Source: Chondrinema litorale (GTDB taxonomy: Bacteria > Bacteroidota > Bacteroidia > Cytophagales > Flammeovirgaceae). From it: a DNA stretch of 64,000 bases. The stretch spans positions 248,001-312,000 of the forward strand of contig NZ_CP111046.1 of assembly GCF_026250525.1 (NCBI RefSeq). Direction: 5' to 3'. Of the stretch, positions 7,879 through 17,811 are shown one piece after another (position 1 is the first letter of the stretch; every line of letters starts with the position of its first letter). The notes beneath the pieces were generated by a model that worked only from the letters and a program-made list of their open reading frames with translations, had not been told where the DNA came from and made no database searches. The position numbers and the translations under genes are program-made.

Positions 7879-10800
7879 AGCAGCAAAAAACTACCATATC
7901 GGCATTTTCAGTACTCATCATCTTCTCGATGCTCTGTATAATCGGTGCATCACTCATTCCTTTGCTTGATATTCAGTTTACACCTTCTCGAAGTTTACCT
8001 TCTATCACTGTAAGTTATCGCTGGCCAGATGCTTCTGCAAAAGTAATTGAGCAAGAAGTAACTGCTCCACTAGAAGCATCATTATCTAGAATGCGAGGTT
8101 TAAAATCCATCAATTCAGTTTCAAAAAAGGGAAGTGGTGAGATAGAAATTGAATTTAAAGATGAGGTGGACATGGATGCTGCTCGTTTCGAAGTGGCGAC
8201 TTACATCAGGCAGCAATATCGAAATTTTCCTGAGCAAGTTACTTATCCGCAAATTTCATTAGGGCAAACTAATAATAAATCGGCTTTAATCACTTTTACC
8301 TTGAATGCCAATGCTCCACCTTTGTACATACAGCAGGTAGCCGAGCAAAAATTAAAATCGAAGTTGGCTTTAATTAGTGGGGTAAATGAAGTTTTGGTTT
8401 ATGGAGCAACCCCTTTCGAATGGGAAATTAAATTTCAGACGGAAGTAGTACAGCAGTTAGGAATTAGCGGTGATGAAATTGCATCTGCCATCAACAATTA
8501 TTTTAAGAAAGAGAATTTGGGTTTAGGTCTTATAAAAGGTATTAATACTTCTGATAGAAAGATCAGACTTGAGCTCAAAACCAATGTGCCAGACCAGATA
8601 GTTTGGGATCGAATTCCAATAAAGAAAGTAGAAAATAGGATTATTCAGTTAGGAGATATTGCACATGTCCGCTATGTAGAACAAGCTCCAAGCAGGTATT
8701 TTAGAATCAATGGATTAAATACCATCAACATTGTGGTTTATCCGGAAGATCATGTAAACACCATCCAGTTGGCTGAAGCTGTACTTGAAAAAATGGAAAG
8801 TCTTAAGCAGGAATTACCAGTCGGTTACAGTGTAATAACTATGTATAATACGACTGAATACCTGAAAAAAGAGCTGGAAAAGATTAGCTATAGAATGCTG
8901 TTTTCAATGCTAATTTTGCTGCTTTTTGTTTGGATAGCTAGTAGAAAATGGCAGTATTTAATGCTGATATTATTGAGCTTACTAGCTAATTTACTACTCA
9001 GTTTTATTCTCTATTGGGCATTTAATTTAGAAATTCATTTGTATTCGCTGGCGGGCATTACCATTTCTTTTGGTATCATGATCGACAATAGTATTGTCAT
9101 GCTAGATCATCTCAGGCATCATGGAAATAAGCATGCTTTTCTTTCCATTTTGGCAGCTACACTCACTTCTATTGGCGCAATATTAATTGTATTTTTATTA
9201 GATGAAGCGCAGCAAATAAACTTGTTAGACTTTGCTTATGTAATTATTATCAACCTGAGTGTATCACTGCTGATTGCTTATTTTCTTATTCCAAGTCTAT
9301 TTGAGAAAATCCCACTCAAAACCAAAAAGAATAAAACATACTTTAAAAGGAAAAAGAAGATTCTCCGATTTGAGAAGTATTATGGCAATTTTATCAGGTT
9401 TGAGAAAAGGTTTAAATGGATCGGAATTATCATTTTTATTCTGAGTTTTGGTTTACCAATTTACATGTTGCCAGAAAAATTGGGCGAAGAGGGAACAGTT
9501 GCACAAGAACAAGAAAAGGAAGAAGATTTTTGGACAAAAACCTACAATCAGGTTTTCGGGGCAGATTGGTACAACGACGAAGTAAGAGAATATGCCGATT
9601 TAGTTTTGGGCGGCAGTTTAAGACTTTTTACAGAGAAGGTGTACAATCAATCGTATTATAGCGAGCCAGGTCAAACTACACTATATATAAGAGGTAGTAT
9701 GCCAGAGGGTTGCACGGTGAATCAGCTTAATGAGGCGATTGAAAAAATGGAAAATTTCATTAGTAAATACGATGAAATTGAAAAATTCCAGACCAGTATT
9801 TATAGCTATAACAGTTCTAGTATTACGATTACTTTTACAGAAGAGGCAGTTAATTCAGGTTTTCCTTTTTATCTCAAAGCGATGGTCGAGTCGAAAGCTA
9901 TTAGCTTAGGAGGACTAGATTGGAGTGTTTATGGAGTGGGGCAAGGCTTTAGTAATTCGCTTTCAATGGGTTATCGGAATAGTGCCATTATTTTAACTGG
10001 TTATAATTATGATCAGCTCTATCGCTATGCAGAAACTTTAAGAAAAGAACTCTTAGTGAATCCTCGGATTAAAGAAGTGGATATTGAAGGAGATTTTAGT
10101 TGGCAGGCAAAGGTATTATACGAATTTGGTTTGGATTTAAACTTCCAATCTTTCGTAGCGCAAGAGATCAGTCCATATCAGTTTCATGGCTTTATTAAAG
10201 ATGCTACTTATAGAACTAGTTTGGGCAATATTTTCAATCAGAATGAAAGCCAATATGTGACTTTAGTTTCAGACAAATCAGGAATTTTTAATGTCTGGGA
10301 TTTAAATAATGCGGCTATTCAAATAGAAGATAAAAGTTTGAAAATGAGTTCTTTTGGTAAGCTAGAGAAAACAAAAACTGGTAATGAGATTTACAAGAAA
10401 GACCAACAATACCAGTTAGTAGTCGCTTACGATTTTATTGGTCCTGGAGAGTTTGCTTCTAAAGTGATGAAGGAACATGCGGAAAAAACGCAAGAGAAAT
10501 TACCTTTGGGTTATCAAGCTAAAAGAAGAAGTTGGTATGGTTGGAACAAAGAAGATAAAAGCCAGTATTACCTACTATTCTTGGCCATTGTAATTATATT
10601 CTTTGTTTGTAGTATCGTATTTGAATCGCTGAGTCAACCATTTACAGTCATACTTTTAATTCCGATTTCATTTATTGGCTTATTTCTCACCTTTTATCTC
10701 TTTGATCTCAATTTTGACCAAGGTGGATTTGCCGCTTTTGTTTTGCTCAGTGGCATTGTAGTAAACTCAGCATTGTTTATCATCAACGATTTTAATAACT

Positions 10801-11045
10801 ATAGAAAGAAGAATCTGAGGTATCAGAATGATTATTTAAGAGGATATTTGAGAGCTTTTAACAGTAAAATTATTCCTATTATACTCACTACCATTTCTAC
10901 GATATTAGGTCTAATTCCTTTTATCTGGCAAGGGCAAAATGAAGTTTTCTGGTTTTCATTTGCCGCAGGCTCGATTGGTGGATTAGTATTTTCTGTGATT
11001 GCAGTGCTGGTTTATTTACCACTTTTTTTGAGGTTAAAAACTTAA
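7875..11045 (+). CDS. RND family efflux permease (second of two)
   Basis: A 1056-residue RND permease beginning in the ATGA overlap with the TolC gene. It has the same 12-TM layout as the first permease. The TM4 motif is again IDNSI with Asp404, followed by VMLDHLRHH. The periplasmic loops differ clearly from the first permease; a charged linker (EEGTVAQEQEKEED) follows TM7. Having two different permeases with a single adaptor suggests either a heteromeric pump, as in MdtB/MdtC, or two substrates using one adaptor and channel. No adaptor follows it. It is the last gene of the operon; 564 bp separate it from the polyketide synthase on the same strand. Confidence 0.92.
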   Translation: MKQQKTTISAFSVLIIFSMLCIIGASLIPLLDIQFTPSRSLPSITVSYRWPDASAKVIEQEVTAPLEASLSRMRGLKSINSVSKKGSGEIEIEFKDEVDMDAARFEVATYIRQQYRNFPEQVTYPQISLGQTNNKSALITFTLNANAPPLYIQQVAEQKLKSKLALISGVNEVLVYGATPFEWEIKFQTEVVQQLGISGDEIASAINNYFKKENLGLGLIKGINTSDRKIRLELKTNVPDQIVWDRIPIKKVENRIIQLGDIAHVRYVEQAPSRYFRINGLNTINIVVYPEDHVNTIQLAEAVLEKMESLKQELPVGYSVITMYNTTEYLKKELEKISYRMLFSMLILLLFVWIASRKWQYLMLILLSLLANLLLSFILYWAFNLEIHLYSLAGITISFGIMIDNSIVMLDHLRHHGNKHAFLSILAATLTSIGAILIVFLLDEAQQINLLDFAYVIIINLSVSLLIAYFLIPSLFEKIPLKTKKNKTYFKRKKKILRFEKYYGNFIRFEKRFKWIGIIIFILSFGLPIYMLPEKLGEEGTVAQEQEKEEDFWTKTYNQVFGADWYNDEVREYADLVLGGSLRLFTEKVYNQSYYSEPGQTTLYIRGSMPEGCTVNQLNEAIEKMENFISKYDEIEKFQTSIYSYNSSSITITFTEEAVNSGFPFYLKAMVESKAISLGGLDWSVYGVGQGFSNSLSMGYRNSAIILTGYNYDQLYRYAETLRKELLVNPRIKEVDIEGDFSWQAKVLYEFGLDLNFQSFVAQEISPYQFHGFIKDATYRTSLGNIFNQNESQYVTLVSDKSGIFNVWDLNNAAIQIEDKSLKMSSFGKLEKTKTGNEIYKKDQQYQLVVAYDFIGPGEFASKVMKEHAEKTQEKLPLGYQAKRRSWYGWNKEDKSQYYLLFLAIVIIFFVCSIVFESLSQPFTVILLIPISFIGLFLTFYLFDLNFDQGGFAAFVLLSGIVVNSALFIINDFNNYRKKNLRYQNDYLRGYLRAFNSKIIPIILTTISTILGLIPFIWQGQNEVFWFSFAAGSIGGLVFSVIAVLVYLPLFLRLKT

Positions 11046-11609
11046 ACTTTTCATTAAGCATTATTAAGTTAAAGTGCATGAATATTTTTATAGCGATTTT
11101 TGAAAAATATTCATTTTAGTACCATGTGAGAAATAGTATGAATTAATAATGAGCTATAATAGAAAGTGTAGCATGCTTCTAATACAAAGTTTTCATCAAA
11201 CTAAAAATTCGCAAAAAAATACACTTTTAGTATAACAATCTATTACACATAGTTAAGTATTACTAGTAATTCAAAAAACTCAAAATGTTACATATAAAAT
11301 GAATAATTAATTTTGAGTATTCTATTTTGAGCATTGCATATAGAGTTTTAAATGATGAAAGATCTATTAATCTATTTATATGATAAAGATAATTTCACAA
11401 AATTCTAACCTTGTAAGATTTTCTTTTTAATTATCATTTTCCTTATGAATAAATATACTAACCATACAGTGTTTCTGCATCATTACTAATTTTAATTATT
11501 TGCACAATATTGATCTGTGAATATACAGCAAATTTAATTAGGCAATTGTAGTTAAATTATCAGTCAAAAGCTATTTGGAGTATTTTGCATATAAACTACT
11601 AAACTAATT
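11046..11609. other. AT-rich intergenic region, presumed PKS promoter
   Basis: There is no convincing gene in these 564 bp. A TATTTTG element at 11581-11587, 23 bp before the PKS ATG, is close to but not identical with the Bacteroidota -7 consensus TAnnTTTG. I could not place a matching -33 element. A roughly 25-bp segment at 11322-11345 (CTATTTTGAGC, then TTGCATATAGAG) recurs with changes at 11571-11596 (CTATTTGGAG, then TTTTGCATATAAAC). This could be a duplicated promoter or a regulator site. No strong terminator for the RND operon was found here. Confidence 0.4.
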
Positions 11610-14600
11610 ATGAATAAACTTTCACCCATTGCCATTATCGGAATGGCATGTAGATTTCCCAAGGCGCCAAATATTAGAGCCTTTTGGGACTTACTTTCGA
11701 GTGGAGGAAATACAATCGAAGAGATGTCGGAAAAAAGGTGGAACTTCGATTTGTTCTACGATCCAGATCCGGCCACTCCGAACAAATGCTATCAAAAGCA
11801 TGGTTCTTTTCTAGATAAAATTCACGATTTCGATCCTTTATTATTCAATATTTCTCCTGCTGAAGCCATCGAGATGTCACCCTCTCAAAAGCTGATGTTG
11901 GAACTCACCTGGGAAGCCATCGAAGATAACAATCTGTCTTACGATGAGATTGTGGGAAAAAAGGTAGGCTTCTATCTGGGCAATGTCTGGAATGACTTTG
12001 AGCACTTAAGAAAACACCTCAATGCCAATACCACTCTGCACTCTGCCATCGGGCAGTCTACCAGTGTGATTGCCAACCGAGTATCTTATACTTTTGGTTT
12101 TACTGGACCTAGTTTGGTGGTCGATACTGGTTGTTCTTCTTCACTGGTGGCATTACACCTTGCTTGCCAGAGTATTTGGGAAGGCAGCTCAGATATGTCT
12201 TTTGTGGGAGGTATTAACCATATCTTAGACCACGATCAATATATCTTGCTTTCTAAATTCGGTGGTCTTTCTAAGAAAGGGCAGTGTAGTACTTTTAGTG
12301 ATGATGTAGATGGTTTTGTCAGGGGAGAAGGTGCTGGCATTATCCTTTTAAAAAGACTAGAAGATGCCCAAAGAGATGGAGATAACATCATCGGTTTGGT
12401 AAAAGGAAGCAGTATCAATAACAATGGATTTAATGTAAACTTGCCAGCTACTAGTACCAAAGGTCAGATTGAAATGCTGGAAGAAGCCTATAAAAACTCC
12501 GGCATTGCTCCTTCAGAAGTGCATTATGTAGAAGCCCATGGCACAGGAACCAAACTGGGAGATCCAACAGAAACCACCGCTATCGGTCGCTTCTTTGCCA
12601 ATGGCAGACAAGAAGAAAGACCGCTTAAAATCGGTTCGGTAAAAACCAACATTGGACACATGGAAGCCGCTGCCGGTATTGCTGGTTTGCTCAAAGTATT
12701 GCTGGCCATGCAGCATGGAAAAATCCCTTCTAACCTCAACTTTAGGGCCCCTAACCCAGATATTCCCTTCAAAGAACTCAAACTAGAAATCAACAATAGC
12801 AATAGTGAGTGGGGGACACTGGAAGGAGAATCTAAAAAAGCCGGTGTCAACTCTTTTGGCTGGGGAGGCACCAATGCCCATGCAGTGATTGAAGAATACA
12901 TTCCAGCTGAGGTCAAAGAAGAAACGGAGCCGGTACTTGCTACCGATGCTTTCTTGCTTTGTCTTTCAGCCAAGAGTGAATCAGCACTAAAAGCTTATGC
13001 AAAAAACTATGCAGAACACATCGGCAATGCTAGTTCGCTAGAAGAAGTAGCAGCCCTTTGTGCGGCCACCATCATTAATAAACCCAAGCTCAATTACAGA
13101 ATCAGTATTGCCGGAAACTCTCAAGAAGAGCTGCAAGAAAACTTGCGTATCTTCTACGAGGAAGGAGAAGAGGTACCGCTAGCAAAACTCAGTGGAGAGG
13201 CCAAAGTAGTTTTCATCTTCCCGGGACAAGGCAGCCAGTGGGTAGGCATGGGAAAAGAACTCTACCAATCAGAGCCGGTATTTAAAGCCATGATTGATGC
13301 TTGTGATGCTGCTTTTGCTAAATACACCGATTGGTCTTTAATTGAGCAGTTGCATGCGGAAAAAGAAGCTAGTAGACTCAAAGAAATTGACATCATCCAG
13401 CCCTCACTTTTTGCTATCGAGATTGCCCTTGCCAAACTTTGGATGAGCAAAGGCATTATGCCAGATGCCGTAGTGGGACATAGTATGGGAGAAGTAGCTT
13501 CTGCTTTTATTGCCGGAGCCATAGACCTAAATGATGCGGCTAACATCATTTGCAGCCGATCTAAACTGATGAAAACAGTTAGTAACACTGGAGGGGCCAT
13601 GGGTGTAACAGAACTAACTGTAGCTCAGGCAGAGGCCACGATTGAAAAATACAATGGCAAGCTGTCTGTAGCAGTAAGTAACAGCCCAAAATCTACGGTG
13701 ATTGCCGGAGATGAAACCTCACTCTTGGAAGTACTGGCAGAACTGGAAGCCAAAGATTTATTCTGTCGCCAAGTGAAGGTGGATGTTGCCTCTCACTCTC
13801 CACAGATGGATCCATTGATGGGACCACTAGAAACTCAGCTTGCAGAGCTGAAAGCAGTAAAAAACCCGATTACTTATTATTCAACGGTATTGAATCAAGT
13901 AGTTCCGGGAGAGGAATTGACTAAAGAATACTGGGTAAAAAACTTAAGAGGGATGGTCAGGTTCTCTGAGGTGATTGGCACATTGCTAGAAGAAAACCAT
14001 ACGGTTTTCATTGAAATGAGTCCGCATCCAGTGCTGACCAATGCTATTAATGAGTGTGCACAGGGCAGACAAAAAGAAGTAGTCACGGTTGGTTCTACTT
14101 TAAGAGATAAACCAGAGAAACGCTCATTCAATGGTTTTGTGGGGAAACTCTTTGAGCAGGGTTATGCCATTAACTGGAAGGAGTTTTACCAAATAGAAAA
14201 AGCACCAGCCATGCAGCTGCCAACTTATCCGATGCAGAAGAAAAGGTATGCTTTGGAAGATAGGTCAGCGCAGAAAAATGGAGAGATGGGTAAAAACCCA
14301 CTTTTAGGTCGCAGAATCCAATTGGCAGGTATTGATGATATCTTCATCTGGGAAAACAAACTCAGTTTAGAGCATTTGTCTTTTGTCAAAGACCATGTGG
14401 TCAACAATGCGACAGTACTTCCAGGAGTGAGTTATTTGGAGATTTTGTATGCCGCTTTGCAAGAAGCTTTTGGCAATGCCTTCCATCAGGTAGAAGACTT
14501 GCATTTTAAAAGACCAATCTACTTATACGACAATGAAACCATTGATACCCAGCTGAAAATCACCCGAACAGGTGCCAATAGAGCCGTGTTCAACTACAAT

Positions 14601-17600
14601 GTAAAAACAGTTTCAGGGGGCAATATCAAATGGGTCACCACTGCAGAAGGCAACTTAAGAATCTGTGGCAGCAGGGAATATGTCTCTGATGATTATATCT
14701 ATAACCTAGTCAGGTCAAAGGATGATACCTTCATTAAAAAGGAAGATTTCTACAAGGTGACCAATTCGATTGGCATCCAGTATGGCAGCATCTTTCAGGG
14801 TATCAACTGGATATTGATCAACAATACCCAAGCCATTGCCCATGTGACACCCAACTCCCTGATTGCAGGTCATGACAACAAGTATTTCATCCACCCAGCC
14901 ATCTTGGATAGCTGTTTTCAAACTATTTTTACGCCGATTTTGGCTCCGGATGTTAAAAACACAAAATACTCTACCTTCTTATCCCAGTTAAAAGGATTTA
15001 GGTGGTTTAACAAACCAGAACCGGGCAATGATATTTTGGTAAAAGCAGAAACCATTGATACCATCATTGAGCCCAATGGCATCACCAAACAACAGGTGGC
15101 TTTGCAGTTGTATGATGAAAGTGGCAACTTCTTAGCTGATATTGAATTCATTGAGGCAGTCATCATCGATAATGATCAGCTCTATTCCAACAAGGAAACC
15201 GATTGGTTGTACCACACCAATTGGGAGAAAGTACACATTCAGGCAAGAAAACAGGAAGCCCTGGTGGAGGAAGAATCTATCGAACTCCAAGAAGGCAAGC
15301 TAGAGAAAACATGGCTCATCTTTGAAGATCATTTGGGGGTAGAAAAGAAACTCATTCGACTATTCAAAGAAAGAGGGCACCGATTGATCAAAGTAGGTTT
15401 TGGTGATGAGTTTACCAAAATTGATGAAAACCATTTTCAGGTCAACTATTTAGAAAAAGAGCGCATCAAGGAGTTATTCTCCCACTTGCATGACAACCAC
15501 ATTTACTGTGAGGGCATCATCCATGCTGCTTCTTTGAATGACCATATCAATTATGAAAACCTGTTGGTCGAAGACCTGGATTACTTCCAGAATGCAGGTA
15601 GTATTCTTTTGATCAACCTGCATCAAGTGATGAGTGGGCGCTATCAAGATGCCATGCAGGATGCTTTCCCTAATTTGGTGGTGTTGAGCAATGGCCTATT
15701 GCCAGTAGCTAACAAAAGTACTCAGCTCAATATCACACTGGCTCCAATGTGGGGACTAGCCAAGGTACTTTTCAATGAAGAACCTGCTTACCATTGCACC
15801 AGAGTCGATTTGAGTTATTTCCCTGATGATAGAGAAGTAGCCAAGTTATACGATGTTATTTTTGCGGAAAGCAAAGATGAACCAGAACTGGTTATCAGAG
15901 AAGAAGCTATTTATGCTTCCAGACTGGAAAGAGAAAACCTACCTGTTTTCAATTTGGAAACAGTCGAATTCCAAGACGATAAAACCTTTGTGGTCACTGG
16001 TTGTGGCACAGCCATCCATACCATGATCAACTGGATCATCCAAAAGGGTATCCACAATATTGCTTTGATCAACGATTGTATAGATGCCAAAGAAAAACAT
16101 CAGGCTTTCATTGATGAGCACAGTGGAAAAGGAATCAACTTAAAAATGTTCAAAGCCGATATCACAGATATCATTCAATTGAACAAAGCCATCAATCAAG
16201 TGCAGGAAGAAATGCCACCGATCAAAGGTATCATTCATGCAGCTGGATTAATGGAAACCGCTTTGATTAGTGAGTTGGATACAAAAGCATTTAGGAAAAT
16301 GTTGGCACCGAAGATGATGGGCACTTGGAACCTGCATACCATCAGCTTAAACTTGCCACTCAAACACTTCATTGTTTTTTCTTCTGCCAATTCTTTAATT
16401 GGTTTAAATGGACATGGAAGTGCAGTAGCTGCCAATACTTTTGTCGATTTCTTTGCGCATTTTAGAGTAAAACAAGGTCTTCCTTGTGTGGCCATCAACT
16501 GGGGAGCTATTGAAGATGCCACCACCGAAGATGAAACTCCAAGCACAGAAGTATCCATTGTCAATGAAGGATTCATTCCTTTCAAAATGGAAAAAGGACT
16601 GGATATTTTAGATAAATTATACACCCTTGCCCCAGCCCAACTCAGCATTGCTTTGATGGATGTACAAAAAACCATTGAGCATTATGATACCCTGGCAGAA
16701 ACCAATTATTTCTCTAAACTCATTTCTGCACAAGCCACTTATCACTCTGATGAAGAGCTGTTAAGAACGGCACTGGAAACAGGAGAGAAAGAAGCCACCA
16801 TTGCCCTAATTGCGCAGATTGTCACTAAAAAAGTAGCGGCCATTACCAAGGCTTCACTCGACTTGATTAGCAACAGTTCTACCTTCAAAGGTTTGGGCAT
16901 TGATTCCTTAATGGCCATCAAGCTCAGAAACCAGTTGGAGCAGACCATGGGCATTAAAATGGCCGTGAATAACTTCTGGAAATATGCATCCATCGGACAG
17001 TTTTCAGCTTTCACTTATGAGGCCATCTTAAAAGAGGAAGCAGGTAGCAATAGCGATCAATCTCCATGGTGGGTGAGCCATCAGGAAAAAGATGCAGGAT
17101 TCTATTTGTACTGTTTCCATGATGCTGGTGCGAGCAGCACTTTGTATGATACTTGGGAAGAATTGCATCCAGCAGTAGAACTAAGAGCCATTGAGCTGCC
17201 AGGAAGAGGTTCCAGAACAGGAGAGCAGATGTTTACAGATATGACGGAGTTAGTGAGTAAGTTGGCAGAAGAAATCTATCAGCATAACAACAGCAAACCT
17301 TTTGTATTCTTTGGGCATTCTATGGGAGGAGCCATTGCTTTTGAAATTGCAAAGGTGTTCAGAAGAAAGCAGCAGCCATTACCAGAAATGATATTTACTT
17401 CATCCACTCCAGCTTTGTTTAGTTACGACAGAAATGACCTGACAAACAGGATGACAGATGAAGAGCTCATCGGTAGATTCCCTCATTTGAGTAAAGAAAG
17501 TATTCCAGATGAGGAGTTGAGACAAAGTCTGGTAAACATCATGCGAGCAGATTTGAAATTGTTAGACAGCTTCAAATATGAGCATGAAACTCCATTTGAA

Positions 17601-17810
17601 TTCCCGATTATCTCGCTAAGAGGTAAAGATGATCCGGGAGTAAGTTTAGAGCAAGTAGCAAGATGGAAAGAAGAAACCACATTGCCACACACAGTTATCG
17701 AAAGAAAAGGTGGTCACAGATACCTAGTCGATGACAGTGAATTTGTAAGCAATCTGGTAAAAGATAAACTAAGGAAAATTATCAAAACTAAACCACAAAC
17801 AATTAATTAG
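11610..17810 (+). CDS. Type I polyketide synthase, single module KS-AT-DH-KR(inactive)-ACP-TE
   Basis: A 2066-residue multidomain synthase. KS (about 5-430) has Cys175 in DTGCSSS, His310 in VEAHGTGT and His350 in NIGHMEAAAG. AT (about 520-850) has GHSMGE with Ser625 and VASH at 726-729. DH (about 900-1180) has His929 and Asp1100 in HPAILDSCFQ, but the Gly of HxxxGxxxxP is Asn. The KR region (about 1200-1660) has a weakened cofactor loop (TGCGTAIHT from Thr1463) and Ala1605 where the catalytic Tyr should be, although Ser1592 remains; it is probably non-reducing. ACP has the phosphopantetheine Ser1766 in GIDSLM. The C-terminal TE (about 1815-2050) has GHSMGG Ser1904 and His2036 and resembles stand-alone type II editing thioesterases. 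No ER domain and no PPTase are visible. Product unknown. Its GC is higher than that of its neighbours. Confidence 0.95.
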   Translation: MNKLSPIAIIGMACRFPKAPNIRAFWDLLSSGGNTIEEMSEKRWNFDLFYDPDPATPNKCYQKHGSFLDKIHDFDPLLFNISPAEAIEMSPSQKLMLELTWEAIEDNNLSYDEIVGKKVGFYLGNVWNDFEHLRKHLNANTTLHSAIGQSTSVIANRVSYTFGFTGPSLVVDTGCSSSLVALHLACQSIWEGSSDMSFVGGINHILDHDQYILLSKFGGLSKKGQCSTFSDDVDGFVRGEGAGIILLKRLEDAQRDGDNIIGLVKGSSINNNGFNVNLPATSTKGQIEMLEEAYKNSGIAPSEVHYVEAHGTGTKLGDPTETTAIGRFFANGRQEERPLKIGSVKTNIGHMEAAAGIAGLLKVLLAMQHGKIPSNLNFRAPNPDIPFKELKLEINNSNSEWGTLEGESKKAGVNSFGWGGTNAHAVIEEYIPAEVKEETEPVLATDAFLLCLSAKSESALKAYAKNYAEHIGNASSLEEVAALCAATIINKPKLNYRISIAGNSQEELQENLRIFYEEGEEVPLAKLSGEAKVVFIFPGQGSQWVGMGKELYQSEPVFKAMIDACDAAFAKYTDWSLIEQLHAEKEASRLKEIDIIQPSLFAIEIALAKLWMSKGIMPDAVVGHSMGEVASAFIAGAIDLNDAANIICSRSKLMKTVSNTGGAMGVTELTVAQAEATIEKYNGKLSVAVSNSPKSTVIAGDETSLLEVLAELEAKDLFCRQVKVDVASHSPQMDPLMGPLETQLAELKAVKNPITYYSTVLNQVVPGEELTKEYWVKNLRGMVRFSEVIGTLLEENHTVFIEMSPHPVLTNAINECAQGRQKEVVTVGSTLRDKPEKRSFNGFVGKLFEQGYAINWKEFYQIEKAPAMQLPTYPMQKKRYALEDRSAQKNGEMGKNPLLGRRIQLAGIDDIFIWENKLSLEHLSFVKDHVVNNATVLPGVSYLEILYAALQEAFGNAFHQVEDLHFKRPIYLYDNETIDTQLKITRTGANRAVFNYNVKTVSGGNIKWVTTAEGNLRICGSREYVSDDYIYNLVRSKDDTFIKKEDFYKVTNSIGIQYGSIFQGINWILINNTQAIAHVTPNSLIAGHDNKYFIHPAILDSCFQTIFTPILAPDVKNTKYSTFLSQLKGFRWFNKPEPGNDILVKAETIDTIIEPNGITKQQVALQLYDESGNFLADIEFIEAVIIDNDQLYSNKETDWLYHTNWEKVHIQARKQEALVEEESIELQEGKLEKTWLIFEDHLGVEKKLIRLFKERGHRLIKVGFGDEFTKIDENHFQVNYLEKERIKELFSHLHDNHIYCEGIIHAASLNDHINYENLLVEDLDYFQNAGSILLINLHQVMSGRYQDAMQDAFPNLVVLSNGLLPVANKSTQLNITLAPMWGLAKVLFNEEPAYHCTRVDLSYFPDDREVAKLYDVIFAESKDEPELVIREEAIYASRLERENLPVFNLETVEFQDDKTFVVTGCGTAIHTMINWIIQKGIHNIALINDCIDAKEKHQAFIDEHSGKGINLKMFKADITDIIQLNKAINQVQEEMPPIKGIIHAAGLMETALISELDTKAFRKMLAPKMMGTWNLHTISLNLPLKHFIVFSSANSLIGLNGHGSAVAANTFVDFFAHFRVKQGLPCVAINWGAIEDATTEDETPSTEVSIVNEGFIPFKMEKGLDILDKLYTLAPAQLSIALMDVQKTIEHYDTLAETNYFSKLISAQATYHSDEELLRTALETGEKEATIALIAQIVTKKVAAITKASLDLISNSSTFKGLGIDSLMAIKLRNQLEQTMGIKMAVNNFWKYASIGQFSAFTYEAILKEEAGSNSDQSPWWVSHQEKDAGFYLYCFHDAGASSTLYDTWEELHPAVELRAIELPGRGSRTGEQMFTDMTELVSKLAEEIYQHNNSKPFVFFGHSMGGAIAFEIAKVFRRKQQPLPEMIFTSSTPALFSYDRNDLTNRMTDEELIGRFPHLSKESIPDEELRQSLVNIMRADLKLLDSFKYEHETPFEFPIISLRGKDDPGVSLEQVARWKEETTLPHTVIERKGGHRYLVDDSEFVSNLVKDKLRKIIKTKPQTIN

Positions 17811-17811
17811 T

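Noticed and set aside
3303..11045. Metal (Cu/Ag) efflux of the CusA type
   Set aside because: I saw no methionine-rich metal relay or histidine-rich regions, and no metal-responsive regulator is nearby.
12524..12973. A 149-codon minus-strand frame inside the PKS
   Set aside because: It is antisense to the conserved KS His310 and His350 region and has no start context or recognisable domain. The same applies to 16235-16675.
15200..15990. An enoylreductase domain between DH and KR of the PKS
   Set aside because: No ER nucleotide-binding motif is present, and the segment matches the structural half of a split KR domain.
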